Of a DNA stretch of 64,000 nucleotides, positions 17,711 through 26,187 are shown piece by piece. The stretch comes from Amycolatopsis nivea. GTDB taxonomy: Bacteria > Actinomycetota > Actinomycetes > Mycobacteriales > Pseudonocardiaceae. Numbering within the stretch: position 1 is the stretch's first letter; each line of letters starts with the position of its first letter. The stretch is from the NCBI RefSeq assembly GCF_004522235.1, contig NZ_SDLT01000018.1:117069-181068 (forward strand), written 5' to 3'. The notes under the pieces are model-generated. The model saw only the letters and a program-made list of their open reading frames with translations, ran no database searches and was not told the DNA's origin. Position numbers and translations under genes: made by a program.

Positions 17711-17972
17711 CGTTGCGGTGCAAGGCGGTTGCTGAATGGCTCACCAGCGACTCCTCGCGCATTGCCGCTGAGTTCTTCTCCGCCGCGCTGCACCGAATCC
17801 GCTACTCTCCCGCCGCGCAGCATCGCCGCCGAATGGTTCGCCAGCGACTCCCGCACATTCCTGCCGCGCCCGAATCCGTTGCGCGGCAACGAATCCGCCA
17901 CCTTCCCTCCGATCGGAAGCGCCTGCCAGCAACTCCCGCCGGACCCATCTCCCTCGCGCCGCAAGGAATCCG
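17711..17972. other. Intergenic gap with degenerate short repeats
   Basis: No gene seen between the pgl terminator and the GntR gene. A block beginning GAATGG and containing CCAGCGACTCC occurs at 17735-17767 and again at 17831-17866. Shorter GAATCCGC units recur near 17787, 17897 and 17964. The pattern is loose and has no evident coding sense on either strand. Confidence 0.5.
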
Positions 17973-18641
17973 CTACTCCCCCGCCGACTCCGCCCCCGTC
18001 AGCAGCGCCGCCGTCGCCCCGAGGTGGTCCGTCAGCAGTCCCGCCGCCTCCTCCGGGTCCCGGCTCAGCGCGGCCCGTTCCAAGGCCTCGTGCTGGGCGA
18101 GCACCTCCTCCACCGGCAGCCGGTACGCCGGGTGCACCGTCCAGCGCCGGGCCAGTTCGCTCGCCATCCACATCCGGTCGAAATTCTCCAGCAGCACCGC
18201 GTTCCCGCAGCCGTCGAGCAGCGTGCGGTGGAACAAGCGGTGCGCCTCCGCCCAAGCAGCGGAGTAGTAGCTGCCTTCGTCCGGCACATACATCGGCGTC
18301 CGGGCGAGCCGGTGCCCCGCCGCGCGCACCCGCGTCTCCCACTCCAGGTCTCCGCGCGCGACCGACAACCGCAGCATCGCGGGCTCGACCGTCTGGCGCG
18401 CCTCGACGATCTCCTGCCACCGCCGATCCGCCAGCGAGGGCACCGCGAACCCGCGGTTCGTCAGCCGTTCCGCCAAGCCCTCCCCGACCAGCCGCACCAG
18501 CGCTTCCCGCACCACGGCCAGGCTGACCTCGTACCGCGCCGCCAGTTCCTGCGGTTTCAGCGCCTGCCCCGGCTCGACCTCGCCGCGCATGATCGCGTCG
18601 CGGACCTGGTCGTAGATCTGCTCGGACAGCATCTGCTTCAT
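17973..18641 (-). CDS. GntR-family transcriptional regulator, FadR subfamily
   Basis: 222 residues. The N-terminal winged helix (about 7-70) reads SEQIYDQVRDAIMRGEVEPG then ELAARYEVSLAVVREALVRL, the classic GntR signature. The C-terminal all-helical FCD ligand domain (about 78-215) contains ARQTVEPAMLRL and histidines in AHRLFHRTLLDG and LAQHEAL that could bind a metal and carboxylate ligand. It is divergent from the PEBP gene with an AT-rich palindrome between them, so it likely controls that gene and itself. The ligand is unknown. Confidence 0.9.
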   Translation of the reverse strand: MKQMLSEQIYDQVRDAIMRGEVEPGQALKPQELAARYEVSLAVVREALVRLVGEGLAERLTNRGFAVPSLADRRWQEIVEARQTVEPAMLRLSVARGDLEWETRVRAAGHRLARTPMYVPDEGSYYSAAWAEAHRLFHRTLLDGCGNAVLLENFDRMWMASELARRWTVHPAYRLPVEEVLAQHEALERAALSRDPEEAAGLLTDHLGATAALLTGAESAGE

Positions 18642-18667
18642 GCGCTCAGGATAGACGATCCCTCAAA

Positions 18668-18696
18668 TCATCGATTATTAGTGTTATAGTCGATGA
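18668..18696. promoter_or_regulatory. Candidate GntR operator overlapping a promoter
   Basis: A 29-base imperfect palindrome with outer arms TCATCGA (18668-18674) and TCGATGA (18690-18696) and partly matching inner arms. It is AT-rich against a very GC-rich background and sits midway between the divergent GntR and PEBP genes. The hexamer TATAGT inside it (18685-18690) could be the -10 box for the PEBP gene, so binding would block transcription. Confidence 0.55.
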
Positions 18697-18722
18697 CATA
18701 CCGCTTCTCTTGAGAGGAACCC

Positions 18723-19262
18723 ATGTCCGCCAACTCCCCGTTCGCGCGCCTTCCCGAGGTGCCGAGCTTCACCGTCACCAGCACAACCGTCGCCGACGGC
18801 GCGGCCTGGTCCGCCGAGCAGTTCTCCGGGATCTTCGGCGTGCCCGGCGGCAAGGACACGTCGCCGCAGCTGTCCTGGTCCGGCGCTCCGGAAGGCACGA
18901 AGAGCTACGCCGTCACGGTGTACGACGCCGACGCTCCGACCGGTTCCGGCTTCTGGCACTGGGCCGTCGCCGACATCCCCGCCACCGTCGCCGACCTGCC
19001 GGAAGGCGCGGGCGACGACACCGGCTCCGGACTCCCCGAGGGCGCGTTCCAGTTGCGCGGCGACGCGGGTGCCGCCCGTTTCATCGGCGCGGCCCCGCCC
19101 GCCGGTCACGGCGAACACCGCTACTTCGTCGTCGTGCACGCCCTGGATGTCGCGTCGATCGGCGTCCCGGCCGACGCGACGCCCGCCGTCCTCGGGTTCA
19201 CCATGTTCGGCCACGTGCTCGGCCGCGCGGTTCTCGTCGCGACCGCGGAGACGCCCGCGTAA
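18723..19262 (+). CDS. YbhB/YbcL-type phosphatidylethanolamine-binding protein (PEBP)
   Basis: 179 residues of the PEBP fold, the bacterial branch resembling Raf kinase inhibitor protein. The anion-pocket motif appears as VTVYDADAPTGSGFWHWAV, and the second conserved block as GEHRYFVVVHALDV. No signal peptide, so cytoplasmic. The physiological ligand of bacterial family members is mostly unknown. GAGAGGAA precedes the ATG. It probably answers to the divergent GntR regulator. Confidence 0.9.
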   Translation: MSANSPFARLPEVPSFTVTSTTVADGAAWSAEQFSGIFGVPGGKDTSPQLSWSGAPEGTKSYAVTVYDADAPTGSGFWHWAVADIPATVADLPEGAGDDTGSGLPEGAFQLRGDAGAARFIGAAPPAGHGEHRYFVVVHALDVASIGVPADATPAVLGFTMFGHVLGRAVLVATAETPA

Positions 19263-19697
19263 GCCTCAGCCCGCCCGCTTACCCGGCCGCCGCGTCCGTG
19301 CTCGCCACGACGCGGCGGCCTTCGATTGCGCAGCGACACGTCCCACCCACCCGCACGGGTGATCTCTCCCCTGTACGCGTGGCACGGACCCGGCGTCGAC
19401 CTGGGCGGCAAACGGAGTAACTGACACTGCGCCAAAAAGCGGCTCACCAGTATGTGGGAACCGCCGTATGGTGAACATAAGGTGATGTGATCGACACAAG
19501 GTGATGTCGACCGCGCTATGTTCATCCTGTTGGAGCAGTTGTGGAGATTACAACACCACAAGAACCACTCTGGGTGAAACTTACTGGCAACACACACGTT
19601 CCCGTTAGCATCCGCACATTTGTTCACCGCCGCGCGTCCCGATCGGGTGGCCGGAGCATCTCATCACTAAGTCCACAAGACGAATGGGGTCGCCGCG
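19263..19697. other. 435-bp AT-richer intergenic region upstream of the histidine kinase
   Basis: No gene. From about 19430 to 19680 the base composition drops well below the local GC level. It holds a direct repeat AAGGTGATGT at 19479-19488 and 19498-19507 (period 19), flanked by the inverted pair GTGAACATA (19471-19479) and TATGTTCAT (19517-19525). These look like regulator sites in front of the kinase gene, but no regulator can be assigned. Confidence 0.45.
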
Positions 19698-20900
19698 ATG
19701 AGCACTGAGGGACTCTCGATTCCTGGCATCTCGATGAGCAGCTCCGCCGCGGGAGCCGCCCGGCGGGACAGGCGAGTCAGCCTGACCGGGGCGTTCGCCG
19801 TGTTCCGGAAGCCCATCGTCGCGACGATCGCCGTCGAAGCGGTGGTCGTGCTGCTGGCGGTGCTCGACGTCTGGCTCGTCGTGCCGCCGAAAGCACAGCC
19901 CTATTCGCTCTACCTGTCGGCCGCCGCGTGCCTCGCGGTCGTGGTGCGGCGGCGGTTCCCGTTCCTCGCGGTGCTCGCCGCGGCACCGGGGTTCTTCGCC
20001 GGATGGGCGCAGCTCGCGTCGATGCTCAACCTCGGCATGCTCGCGACACGGCGGCAGCTGCACTGGCAGACCTGGGTCGGCGCGGGACTGGTGTTCACCT
20101 GCCGGTTCGTGCGGTGGCCGCTGTCGGAGTTCGCGGAACTGAGCTGGCGCGAACACGTCCTCGACGGGATCTACGGCGTGCTGGTGGCCGGGATGCCGAT
20201 CGCGATCGGCCTGCTGATCGGGGCGCGCGCGGAGATCTCGGCGAAACTGCGCGAGCTGGCCAAGAGCCGCGACCGCGAACGCCGCTTCCACGCCGACGCG
20301 GTGCGCGCCGAGGAACGCGCCCGGCTGGCCCGCGAGATGCACGACGTGGTTTCGCACCAGATCACGCTGATCGCCATGCAGGCCGGCGCGCTGCAGGCGC
20401 AGGCGAAGGACGGCCCGGCGCTGGAGACGGCGCAGGTCATCCGCCAGCTGTCGACGCGAACCCTCGAGGAACTGCGCTCGCTGGTGAGCGTGCTGCGCTC
20501 CGGCTCCGGGGACGACGGCCCGCGGCCCGGCATCGGCGAGCTGGACCACCTGATCCGCGAGTGCGACGTCCCGGTGCAGCTGACCGTCGAGCAGCTCCCG
20601 GACACCCTGCCGAGCCAGGTCTCGGCGGCGGCGTACCGGACGGTGCAGGAATGCCTGACGAACGTCCACAAGCACGCACCCGGCGCGACGGCCACGATCC
20701 GCATCCACGCGGCGAGCGGCGCGCTGGACATCGAGGTGGAGAACGCCCGCGCCTGCCGTGCGGGCGAGGCCTTCCCGTCGGGCGGCCACGGACTCACCGG
20801 ACTAGCCGAACGCGCCCGCCTGCTGGGCGGAAGCTTCGAAACCTCCGGGACGGAGGACGGCGGATTCCGGGTGCGGGCACGGTATCCGCTGGACCGCTGA
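19698..20900 (+). CDS. Orphan NarL/DesK-type sensor histidine kinase
   Basis: 400 residues. About four to five transmembrane segments lie between 40 and 175. A linker helix leads to the HisKA_3 dimerisation box AREMHDVVSHQITLIAMQAG with the phospho-accepting His215. The HATPase domain shows the N-box QECLTNVHKHAPGATA and the G-box GGHGLTGLAERARLLGG. These kinases normally phosphorylate a LuxR-type response regulator encoded next door, but none is present: the PEBP gene is upstream and rbpA lies downstream on the other strand. The sensed signal is unknown. Confidence 0.9.
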   Translation: MSTEGLSIPGISMSSSAAGAARRDRRVSLTGAFAVFRKPIVATIAVEAVVVLLAVLDVWLVVPPKAQPYSLYLSAAACLAVVVRRRFPFLAVLAAAPGFFAGWAQLASMLNLGMLATRRQLHWQTWVGAGLVFTCRFVRWPLSEFAELSWREHVLDGIYGVLVAGMPIAIGLLIGARAEISAKLRELAKSRDRERRFHADAVRAEERARLAREMHDVVSHQITLIAMQAGALQAQAKDGPALETAQVIRQLSTRTLEELRSLVSVLRSGSGDDGPRPGIGELDHLIRECDVPVQLTVEQLPDTLPSQVSAAAYRTVQECLTNVHKHAPGATATIRIHAASGALDIEVENARACRAGEAFPSGGHGLTGLAERARLLGGSFETSGTEDGGFRVRARYPLDR

Positions 20901-21370
20901 ACCTGACGGGGATTGGCCTGGACCGGTCAAGAGCCTTGGCCGGGTCGGGCCTCGATGGCGCCAGAGCGGGAATCGGGCCTTTCCGGAGGTCTAGACCTGC
21001 TTCTGCGCGGTCTGGACCACTCGGGCGGCATCCAGTTCCGGCGGTCCGAACGGGAGCTTCTCCGCCGGGCTGAGCCGCCCGGGCGACAGCCACTCCCCCG
21101 GCGCAAACCGAGGGTCTTCGGGCCCGCAAAGGTCCTGAAGGTCCGGACCACGCAGGCTAGGTCCCGCGCTCCGAACCGCGCCACAGATCCAGGCCCGCCC
21201 TCTCCCCGCCTGGACCGCCCGGACGACAGCCAATCCCGCCGCCCGAACTGCCGACCCGGCTGCGGTCCAGACTTGCCTCATCGCCGGTCCGGACCGCCGA
21301 GGCATCCCCACTGCACGGGAGTTCCCGGGGGTGGTCTGGACCTGCCGAGGTCCAGTCCACCCCGGGAACT
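20901..21370. other. Intergenic region rich in GGTCC/GGACC motifs
   Basis: No credible gene between the kinase and rbpA. The sequence repeats short words such as GGTCCGGACC, TGGACC and GGTCCAGAC in both orientations, giving many potential small hairpins and ending with the long hairpin at 21321-21370. Frames that stay open here are Arg/Pro-rich shadows without start signals. Confidence 0.5.
21321..21370. repeat. Long imperfect hairpin behind the rbpA terminator
   Basis: Arms 21321-21344 and 21349-21370 pair over about 21 positions with a two-base bulge and one mismatch around the loop GCCG. It directly abuts the rbpA terminator T-tract and may be a back-up terminator for rbpA or a stop for the convergent kinase transcript. 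Confidence 0.6.
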
Positions 21371-21413
21371 AAAAAACCACCGGCCCTCGCCCTCGCGGAC
21401 GGGAAGCCGGTGG
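21371..21413 (-). terminator. Rho-independent terminator of rbpA
   Basis: Read on the minus strand, an 8-bp stem CCACCGGC/GCCGGTGG (21406-21413 with 21377-21384) is followed by six Ts (the As at 21371-21376). It lies 18 bases beyond the rbpA stop. Confidence 0.85.
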
Positions 21414-21431
21414 TCCCGGAGAAACCGTGCC

Positions 21432-21776
21432 TCAGATCAATTCGCGGCGTTGGCGGAGGCGCTCGAGCGCTTCGGCGAGGATGGCCTCGCCGTCGGCGTC
21501 GCTGCGGCGTTCCTTCACGTAAGCCAGATGTGTCTTGTACGGCTCGGTACGAGGCGCGGCGGGCGGATTCTGCTCGTCCTGACCGCCCGGGAGCCCGCAG
21601 CGCGGGCAGTCCCATTCGTCGGGGATTTCCGCGTCCATCGCGAACGACGGGCGAGCCTCGTGCCCGTTCGCGCACCAATACGACACCCGGCGCCGTGGCG
21701 CCGATTCACCCCGCTCCGATTCGCCCGAAGGACCGGCACCCACGCGGGTGCCGCGAATCGCGTTACCGCCAACCAT
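21432..21776 (-). CDS. rbpA: RNA polymerase-binding protein RbpA
   Basis: Actinobacterial general factor that stabilises the open complex and binds principal sigma factors. 114 residues. The central domain holds a zinc-type set: Cys35, His39, Cys57 and Cys60 (YWCANGHEARP, EWDCPRCGLP). After it come the basic linker and the C-terminal sigma-interaction helix (ERRSDADGEAILAEALERLR). Unlike M. tuberculosis RbpA, which lost zinc binding, the ligands are complete, as in Streptomyces. A GAGG site precedes the ATG. I see no clear SigR-type GGGAAT/GTT promoter upstream. Confidence 0.95.
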   Translation of the reverse strand: MVGGNAIRGTRVGAGPSGESERGESAPRRRVSYWCANGHEARPSFAMDAEIPDEWDCPRCGLPGGQDEQNPPAAPRTEPYKTHLAYVKERRSDADGEAILAEALERLRQRRELI

Positions 21777-21852
21777 GAATCCTCACCCGTTGGAATCGGC
21801 GGCGCGCCCCCCAATAGGCACGCCGATCGCAAGTCCCCTTCCGGGGACCCGG

Positions 21853-22083
21853 TCATACCTTGAGCAGGAGGCCGAGACCCACGATGCTGATCAGCCAGAT
21901 GGCCCCGAGCAGCAGCGTGATCCGGTCGAGGTTCTTCTCGGCGACGCTGGACCCCGCGAGGCTCGACTGCATCCCGCCGCCGAACAGGGACGACAGGCCG
22001 CCGCCCCGGCCGCGGTGCAGCAGCACGGCCACCACCAGCAGGACGCTGGAGGCGATCAACAGGATTTGCAGGAACAGCTTCAT
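21853..22083 (-). CDS. secG: Preprotein translocase subunit SecG
   Basis: 76-residue inner-membrane component of the SecYEG channel. Two transmembrane segments (about 4-23 and 53-74) are joined by a glycine-rich loop, RGRGGGLSSLFGGG, the usual SecG signature. It lies 136 bases downstream of tpiA on the same strand, as in M. tuberculosis (Rv1440 close to tpiA-pgk-gap). A nested stem-loop sits in that gap, so secG may be partly uncoupled from the glycolytic genes. Confidence 0.95.
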   Translation of the reverse strand: MKLFLQILLIASSVLLVVAVLLHRGRGGGLSSLFGGGMQSSLAGSSVAEKNLDRITLLLGAIWLISIVGLGLLLKV

Positions 22084-22110
22084 GTCATCCTCTGTGCTTG
22101 TCGGAGCATG

Positions 22111-22160
22111 CAGGGGTACGGCCGAACCCGCACAGCGTGCGGATCTTCACCGTACCCCTG
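22111..22160 (-). promoter_or_regulatory. Nested stem-loop in the tpiA-secG gap
   Basis: The outer arms CAGGGGTACGG (22111-22121) and CCGTACCCCTG (22150-22160) pair perfectly over 11 bp. Inside, CCGCAC (22128-22133) and GTGCGG (22137-22142) pair around a triloop. In the RNA this structure lies 27-77 bases upstream of the secG ATG. No T-run follows, so a structured leader or processing site is as likely as a terminator. Confidence 0.55.
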
Positions 22161-22219
22161 GACTCGTCCACTGCTCTAGTGACGGACCGAACACACAGGC
22201 TACCCGGTAGTGCCCACGA

Positions 22220-23005
22220 TCAGGGCAGCGGGCCACCGGCGGCGAGCGCGCAGAGCTTGGTGAACTCCTCGCCGTCGAGGCTCGCGCCGCCGACCAGCGC
22301 CCCGTCGATGTTGTCCGCGGCCACCAGCTCGGAGACGTTCCCGGACTTCACCGAGCCGCCGTAGAGCACGCGGACCGCGGTGGCGACCTCGTCGCCGTAC
22401 TTCTCCGAGAGCGTCCCGCGCAGGGACTTGCAGACCTCTTCGGCGTCGGCGGCGGTCGCGACCTTGCCGGTGCCGATGGCCCACACCGGCTCGTACGCGA
22501 TCACCACGGCCTGCACCTGTTCGGCCTTGAGCCCCTTGAGGCCCTCGATCAGCTGGTTGCGGGTGTGCTCGAGGTGCTCGCCCGCCTCGCGGATCTCGAG
22601 CTCCTCGCCCACGCACAGGATCGGCGTGATGCCGTGCTTGAGCGCGGCCTTGACCTTCTTGTTGACCAGCTCGTCGGTCTCGCCGTGGATCGCGCGCCGC
22701 TCCGAGTGCCCGACGGTGACGAAGCTGCAGCCCAGCTTCGCCAGCATCGGGCCGGAGATGTCGCCGGTGAACGCGCCCGAGTCCTGCGGCGACAGGTCCT
22801 GCGCGCCGTAGGTGAGGGAGAGCTTGTCGGCGTCGACGAGCGTCTGCACGCTGCGGATGTCGGTGAACGGCGGCAGCACGGCCACGTCCACCTTCGCGTA
22901 GTACTTCTCCGGCAGCGCGAAGGCGATCTTCTGCACCAGGGCGATGGCCTCGAGGTGGTTGAGGTTCATCTTCCAGTTGCCTGCCACCAGGGGCTTGCGT
23001 GCCAC
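22220..23005 (-). CDS. tpiA: Triosephosphate isomerase
   Basis: Interconverts dihydroxyacetone phosphate and glyceraldehyde 3-phosphate. 261 residues forming one TIM barrel. Catalytic residues are visible: Lys in GNWKMN, His in VTVGHSERR, Glu in VIAYEPVWAIGTG, and the phosphate loop LYGGSVKSGN. The GTG start follows the pgk stop with no spacer, and the ribosome-binding site GGAGGGG lies inside the end of pgk, so translation is coupled. Confidence 0.97.
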   Translation of the reverse strand: MARKPLVAGNWKMNLNHLEAIALVQKIAFALPEKYYAKVDVAVLPPFTDIRSVQTLVDADKLSLTYGAQDLSPQDSGAFTGDISGPMLAKLGCSFVTVGHSERRAIHGETDELVNKKVKAALKHGITPILCVGEELEIREAGEHLEHTRNQLIEGLKGLKAEQVQAVVIAYEPVWAIGTGKVATAADAEEVCKSLRGTLSEKYGDEVATAVRVLYGGSVKSGNVSELVAADNIDGALVGGASLDGEEFTKLCALAAGGPLP

Positions 23006-24220
23006 TTAGTTCTTCCCCTCCAGCGCCGCCACGCCGGGCAGCTCCTTGCCTTCCAGGTACTCCAGCGAGGCGCCGCCGCCGGTGGAGATGTGCGAGAAGC
23101 CGTCCTCGGGCAGGCCCAGCTGCCGCACCGCGGCGGCCGAATCGCCGCCGCCGACCACGGTGAACGCGTCGCTCTTGACGAGCGCCTCGGCCACCGCGCG
23201 GGTGCCGCCGGCGAACGCCTCGAATTCGAAGACGCCCATCGGGCCGTTCCAGAAGACGGTCGCCGCGTCGGCGAGCTTCTGCGCGAACAGCTCGGCGCTG
23301 CGCGGGCCGATGTCGAGGCCCATGCGGTCGGCCGGGATGGCGGTGACGTCGACGGCCTCGTGCGCCGCGTCGGCGGCGAACCCGTCGGCCGCGAGCACGT
23401 CGACCGGCAGCACCAGTTCGACGCCGCGCTTCTCGGCCTCGGCGAGGAAGCCCTTGACCTGGTCGAGCTGGTCTTCCTGCAGCAGCGACGTGCCGACCTC
23501 GCAGCCCTTGGCCTTGAGGAACGTGTACGCCATGCCGCCGCCGATGAGCAGCCGGTCGACCTTGGTGAGCAGGTTCGCGATGACGCCGAGCTTGTCGGAC
23601 ACCTTCGAGCCGCCGAGCGCGACCACGTACGGCCGTTTGACGTCGTCGGTGAGCTTCTTCAGCACGTCCAGCTCGGCCAGCACGAGGCCGCCCGCGTACG
23701 CCGGGAGCACCGCGGCGATCTCGTAGACCGAGGCCTGCTTGCGGTGCACGACGCCGAAGCCGTCGGAGACGAACGCCCCGCCCGGGGTCAGCGCGGCCAG
23801 CTCCGCCGCCAGCTCGGACCGGTCGACGGCGTCCTTGCTGGTCTCGCGCGCGTCGAAGCGCACGTTCTCCAGCAGGACGACGCTGCCGTCGGCCAGACCG
23901 GCGGTCAGCGCCTTCGCCGACTCGCCGACGAGGTCGCCGGCCAGCGGGACCTCGGCGCCGAGCAGCTCGCTGAGCCGCTTCGCGACCGGGGCGAGCGTGA
24001 ACTTCGGGTCCGGCTCGCCCTTGGGGCGGCCGAGGTGCGCGGTGACGACGACCTTCGCGCCCGCGTCGGCGAGCTTCTTGATCGTCGGCAGCGCGGCGCG
24101 GACCCGGCCGTCGTCGGTGATGGCCGACCCGTCGAGCGGGACGTTCAGGTCGCTGCGCACCAGCACGTAGCGGCCCTGAACGCCCTCGCCCAGCAGGTCG
24201 TCGAGGTTCTTGACGCTCAT
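23006..24220 (-). CDS. pgk: Phosphoglycerate kinase
   Basis: Transfers phosphate from 1,3-bisphosphoglycerate to ADP in glycolysis. 404 residues. The N-terminal substrate domain shows RSDLNVPLDG and VVTAHLGRPKGEPDPKF; the C-terminal nucleotide domain shows NGPMGVFEFEAFAGGT and the glycine-rich GGGDSAAAVRQLG followed by HISTGGGASLEYLEGK. The ATG at 24220 lies 5 bases after gap; the longer open frame upstream is a shadow running through gap. Confidence 0.97.
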   Translation of the reverse strand: MSVKNLDDLLGEGVQGRYVLVRSDLNVPLDGSAITDDGRVRAALPTIKKLADAGAKVVVTAHLGRPKGEPDPKFTLAPVAKRLSELLGAEVPLAGDLVGESAKALTAGLADGSVVLLENVRFDARETSKDAVDRSELAAELAALTPGGAFVSDGFGVVHRKQASVYEIAAVLPAYAGGLVLAELDVLKKLTDDVKRPYVVALGGSKVSDKLGVIANLLTKVDRLLIGGGMAYTFLKAKGCEVGTSLLQEDQLDQVKGFLAEAEKRGVELVLPVDVLAADGFAADAAHEAVDVTAIPADRMGLDIGPRSAELFAQKLADAATVFWNGPMGVFEFEAFAGGTRAVAEALVKSDAFTVVGGGDSAAAVRQLGLPEDGFSHISTGGGASLEYLEGKELPGVAALEGKN

Positions 24221-24225
24221 CAGGT

Positions 24226-25227
<1,002 letters not shown>

Positions 25228-26187
25228 TGCTGCCACTCCTCTGGTGTTGATCACGGCGGCGGCGCGCCGGCCGCCGACCGCTGAAGTTGGTCACTGCGGA
25301 AGTTCCCCGGGGCGCCCGCCCCGGACGACTTCTGCGACTTCCGGAATCGGTGCAACCCTAGCGTGCGGGCCCCGTTGCCCCGGACTGCCCTGACGAGACT
25401 TCCACCACTGCCGGGAGACGTCAAGAATCGATTAAGAACCCAGCTCAGCCGGGTGAGGACCGAAAACGCGGCGGACGCTCCCGCGGTGTCAGGGGGAGGG
25501 AGCGGACCAGTGGCTTGATCGGTCTTGGTGCCCCGGTTCACGCTGTCGGGACGGTTTCGCCGGGGGTGGTGGGGCGGGGTCGCGGGGGTGGGGCAGAGGA
25601 GGGGGGCGGCTCGGGTTGGCCGGGTGGGGGCTTGGGGCAAGGTCGGCAGGACCGAGACGGGGTGGCTCGAGGGCTGGGCTCGGCGGGAGCGGCGCAGCAG
25701 GAGCTCGGGGCCAGGCTCGGCAGAACCCGGCCAGCAAGAGCACGACGGCCGAACTCGGCAGGGCTAGGGGGTCCGGCGGGAACCGGCACGGCATGCGCTC
25801 GGCACGGGCCCCGTCGCGCGAACGTCCGAGTGATTCGCGGCCGAGTACCGGACTCCCGCGAAGCGCACAGCGAACTCGCACCAGCCGCCGCGTCCCACGC
25901 TGCGCCGGTCTAGGTCGCCTCGGGCGAGTTGGGCAGGCGCGGCCTACCCGCCGAACCTTTAGGACATGCTTCGTTCCGGGCTCTCTTCGGCGACTCGGCA
26001 GCCGCGCGGTATACAGCCGTCCGCGTGTCCCCGGCAGGACTGGCTGCCAGGCGTCCCGAGGCTGGACAGCCTGGTCACGAGCCCGGCCACCGGGTCGTCT
26101 GGCTGTCGCCTGCCCCACCCATCGCCGGGTCGTCCGGCTCTCAGCAGCTCCACCCGCCGCCGGTCGGTTCGGCACCGTGCACGGGCG
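25228..26187. other. 960-bp region without a convincing gene, upstream of gap
   Basis: Both strands stay open in several frames, but products are Arg/Pro/Gly-rich with no known domain and the third-position pattern of real genes is lost. The gap promoter must lie at its left end: TAGGGT (complement of 25355-25360) is a plausible -10 box about 130 bases before the gap GTG, without a good -35. From 25562 the plus strand becomes extremely G-rich. The right part shows no structure I can name. Confidence 0.55.
25562..25637 (+). other. Potential G-quadruplex cluster
   Basis: Ten runs of three to six Gs lie within 76 bases on the plus strand, mostly separated by one to seven bases. This meets the usual four-run quadruplex rule more than twice over. 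It is about 330 bases upstream of the gap start, on the strand opposite to gap's coding strand. Confidence 0.6.

Noticed and set aside
21777..21852. SigR-type promoter of rbpA
   Set aside because: No GGGAAT-N18-GTT match; only a 6-bp GTCCCC/GGGGAC hairpin is visible.
25489..26175. Minus-strand frame of 228 codons upstream of gap
   Set aside because: Arg/Pro-rich, no domain, no ribosome-binding site, and codon third positions do not follow the pattern of real genes here.
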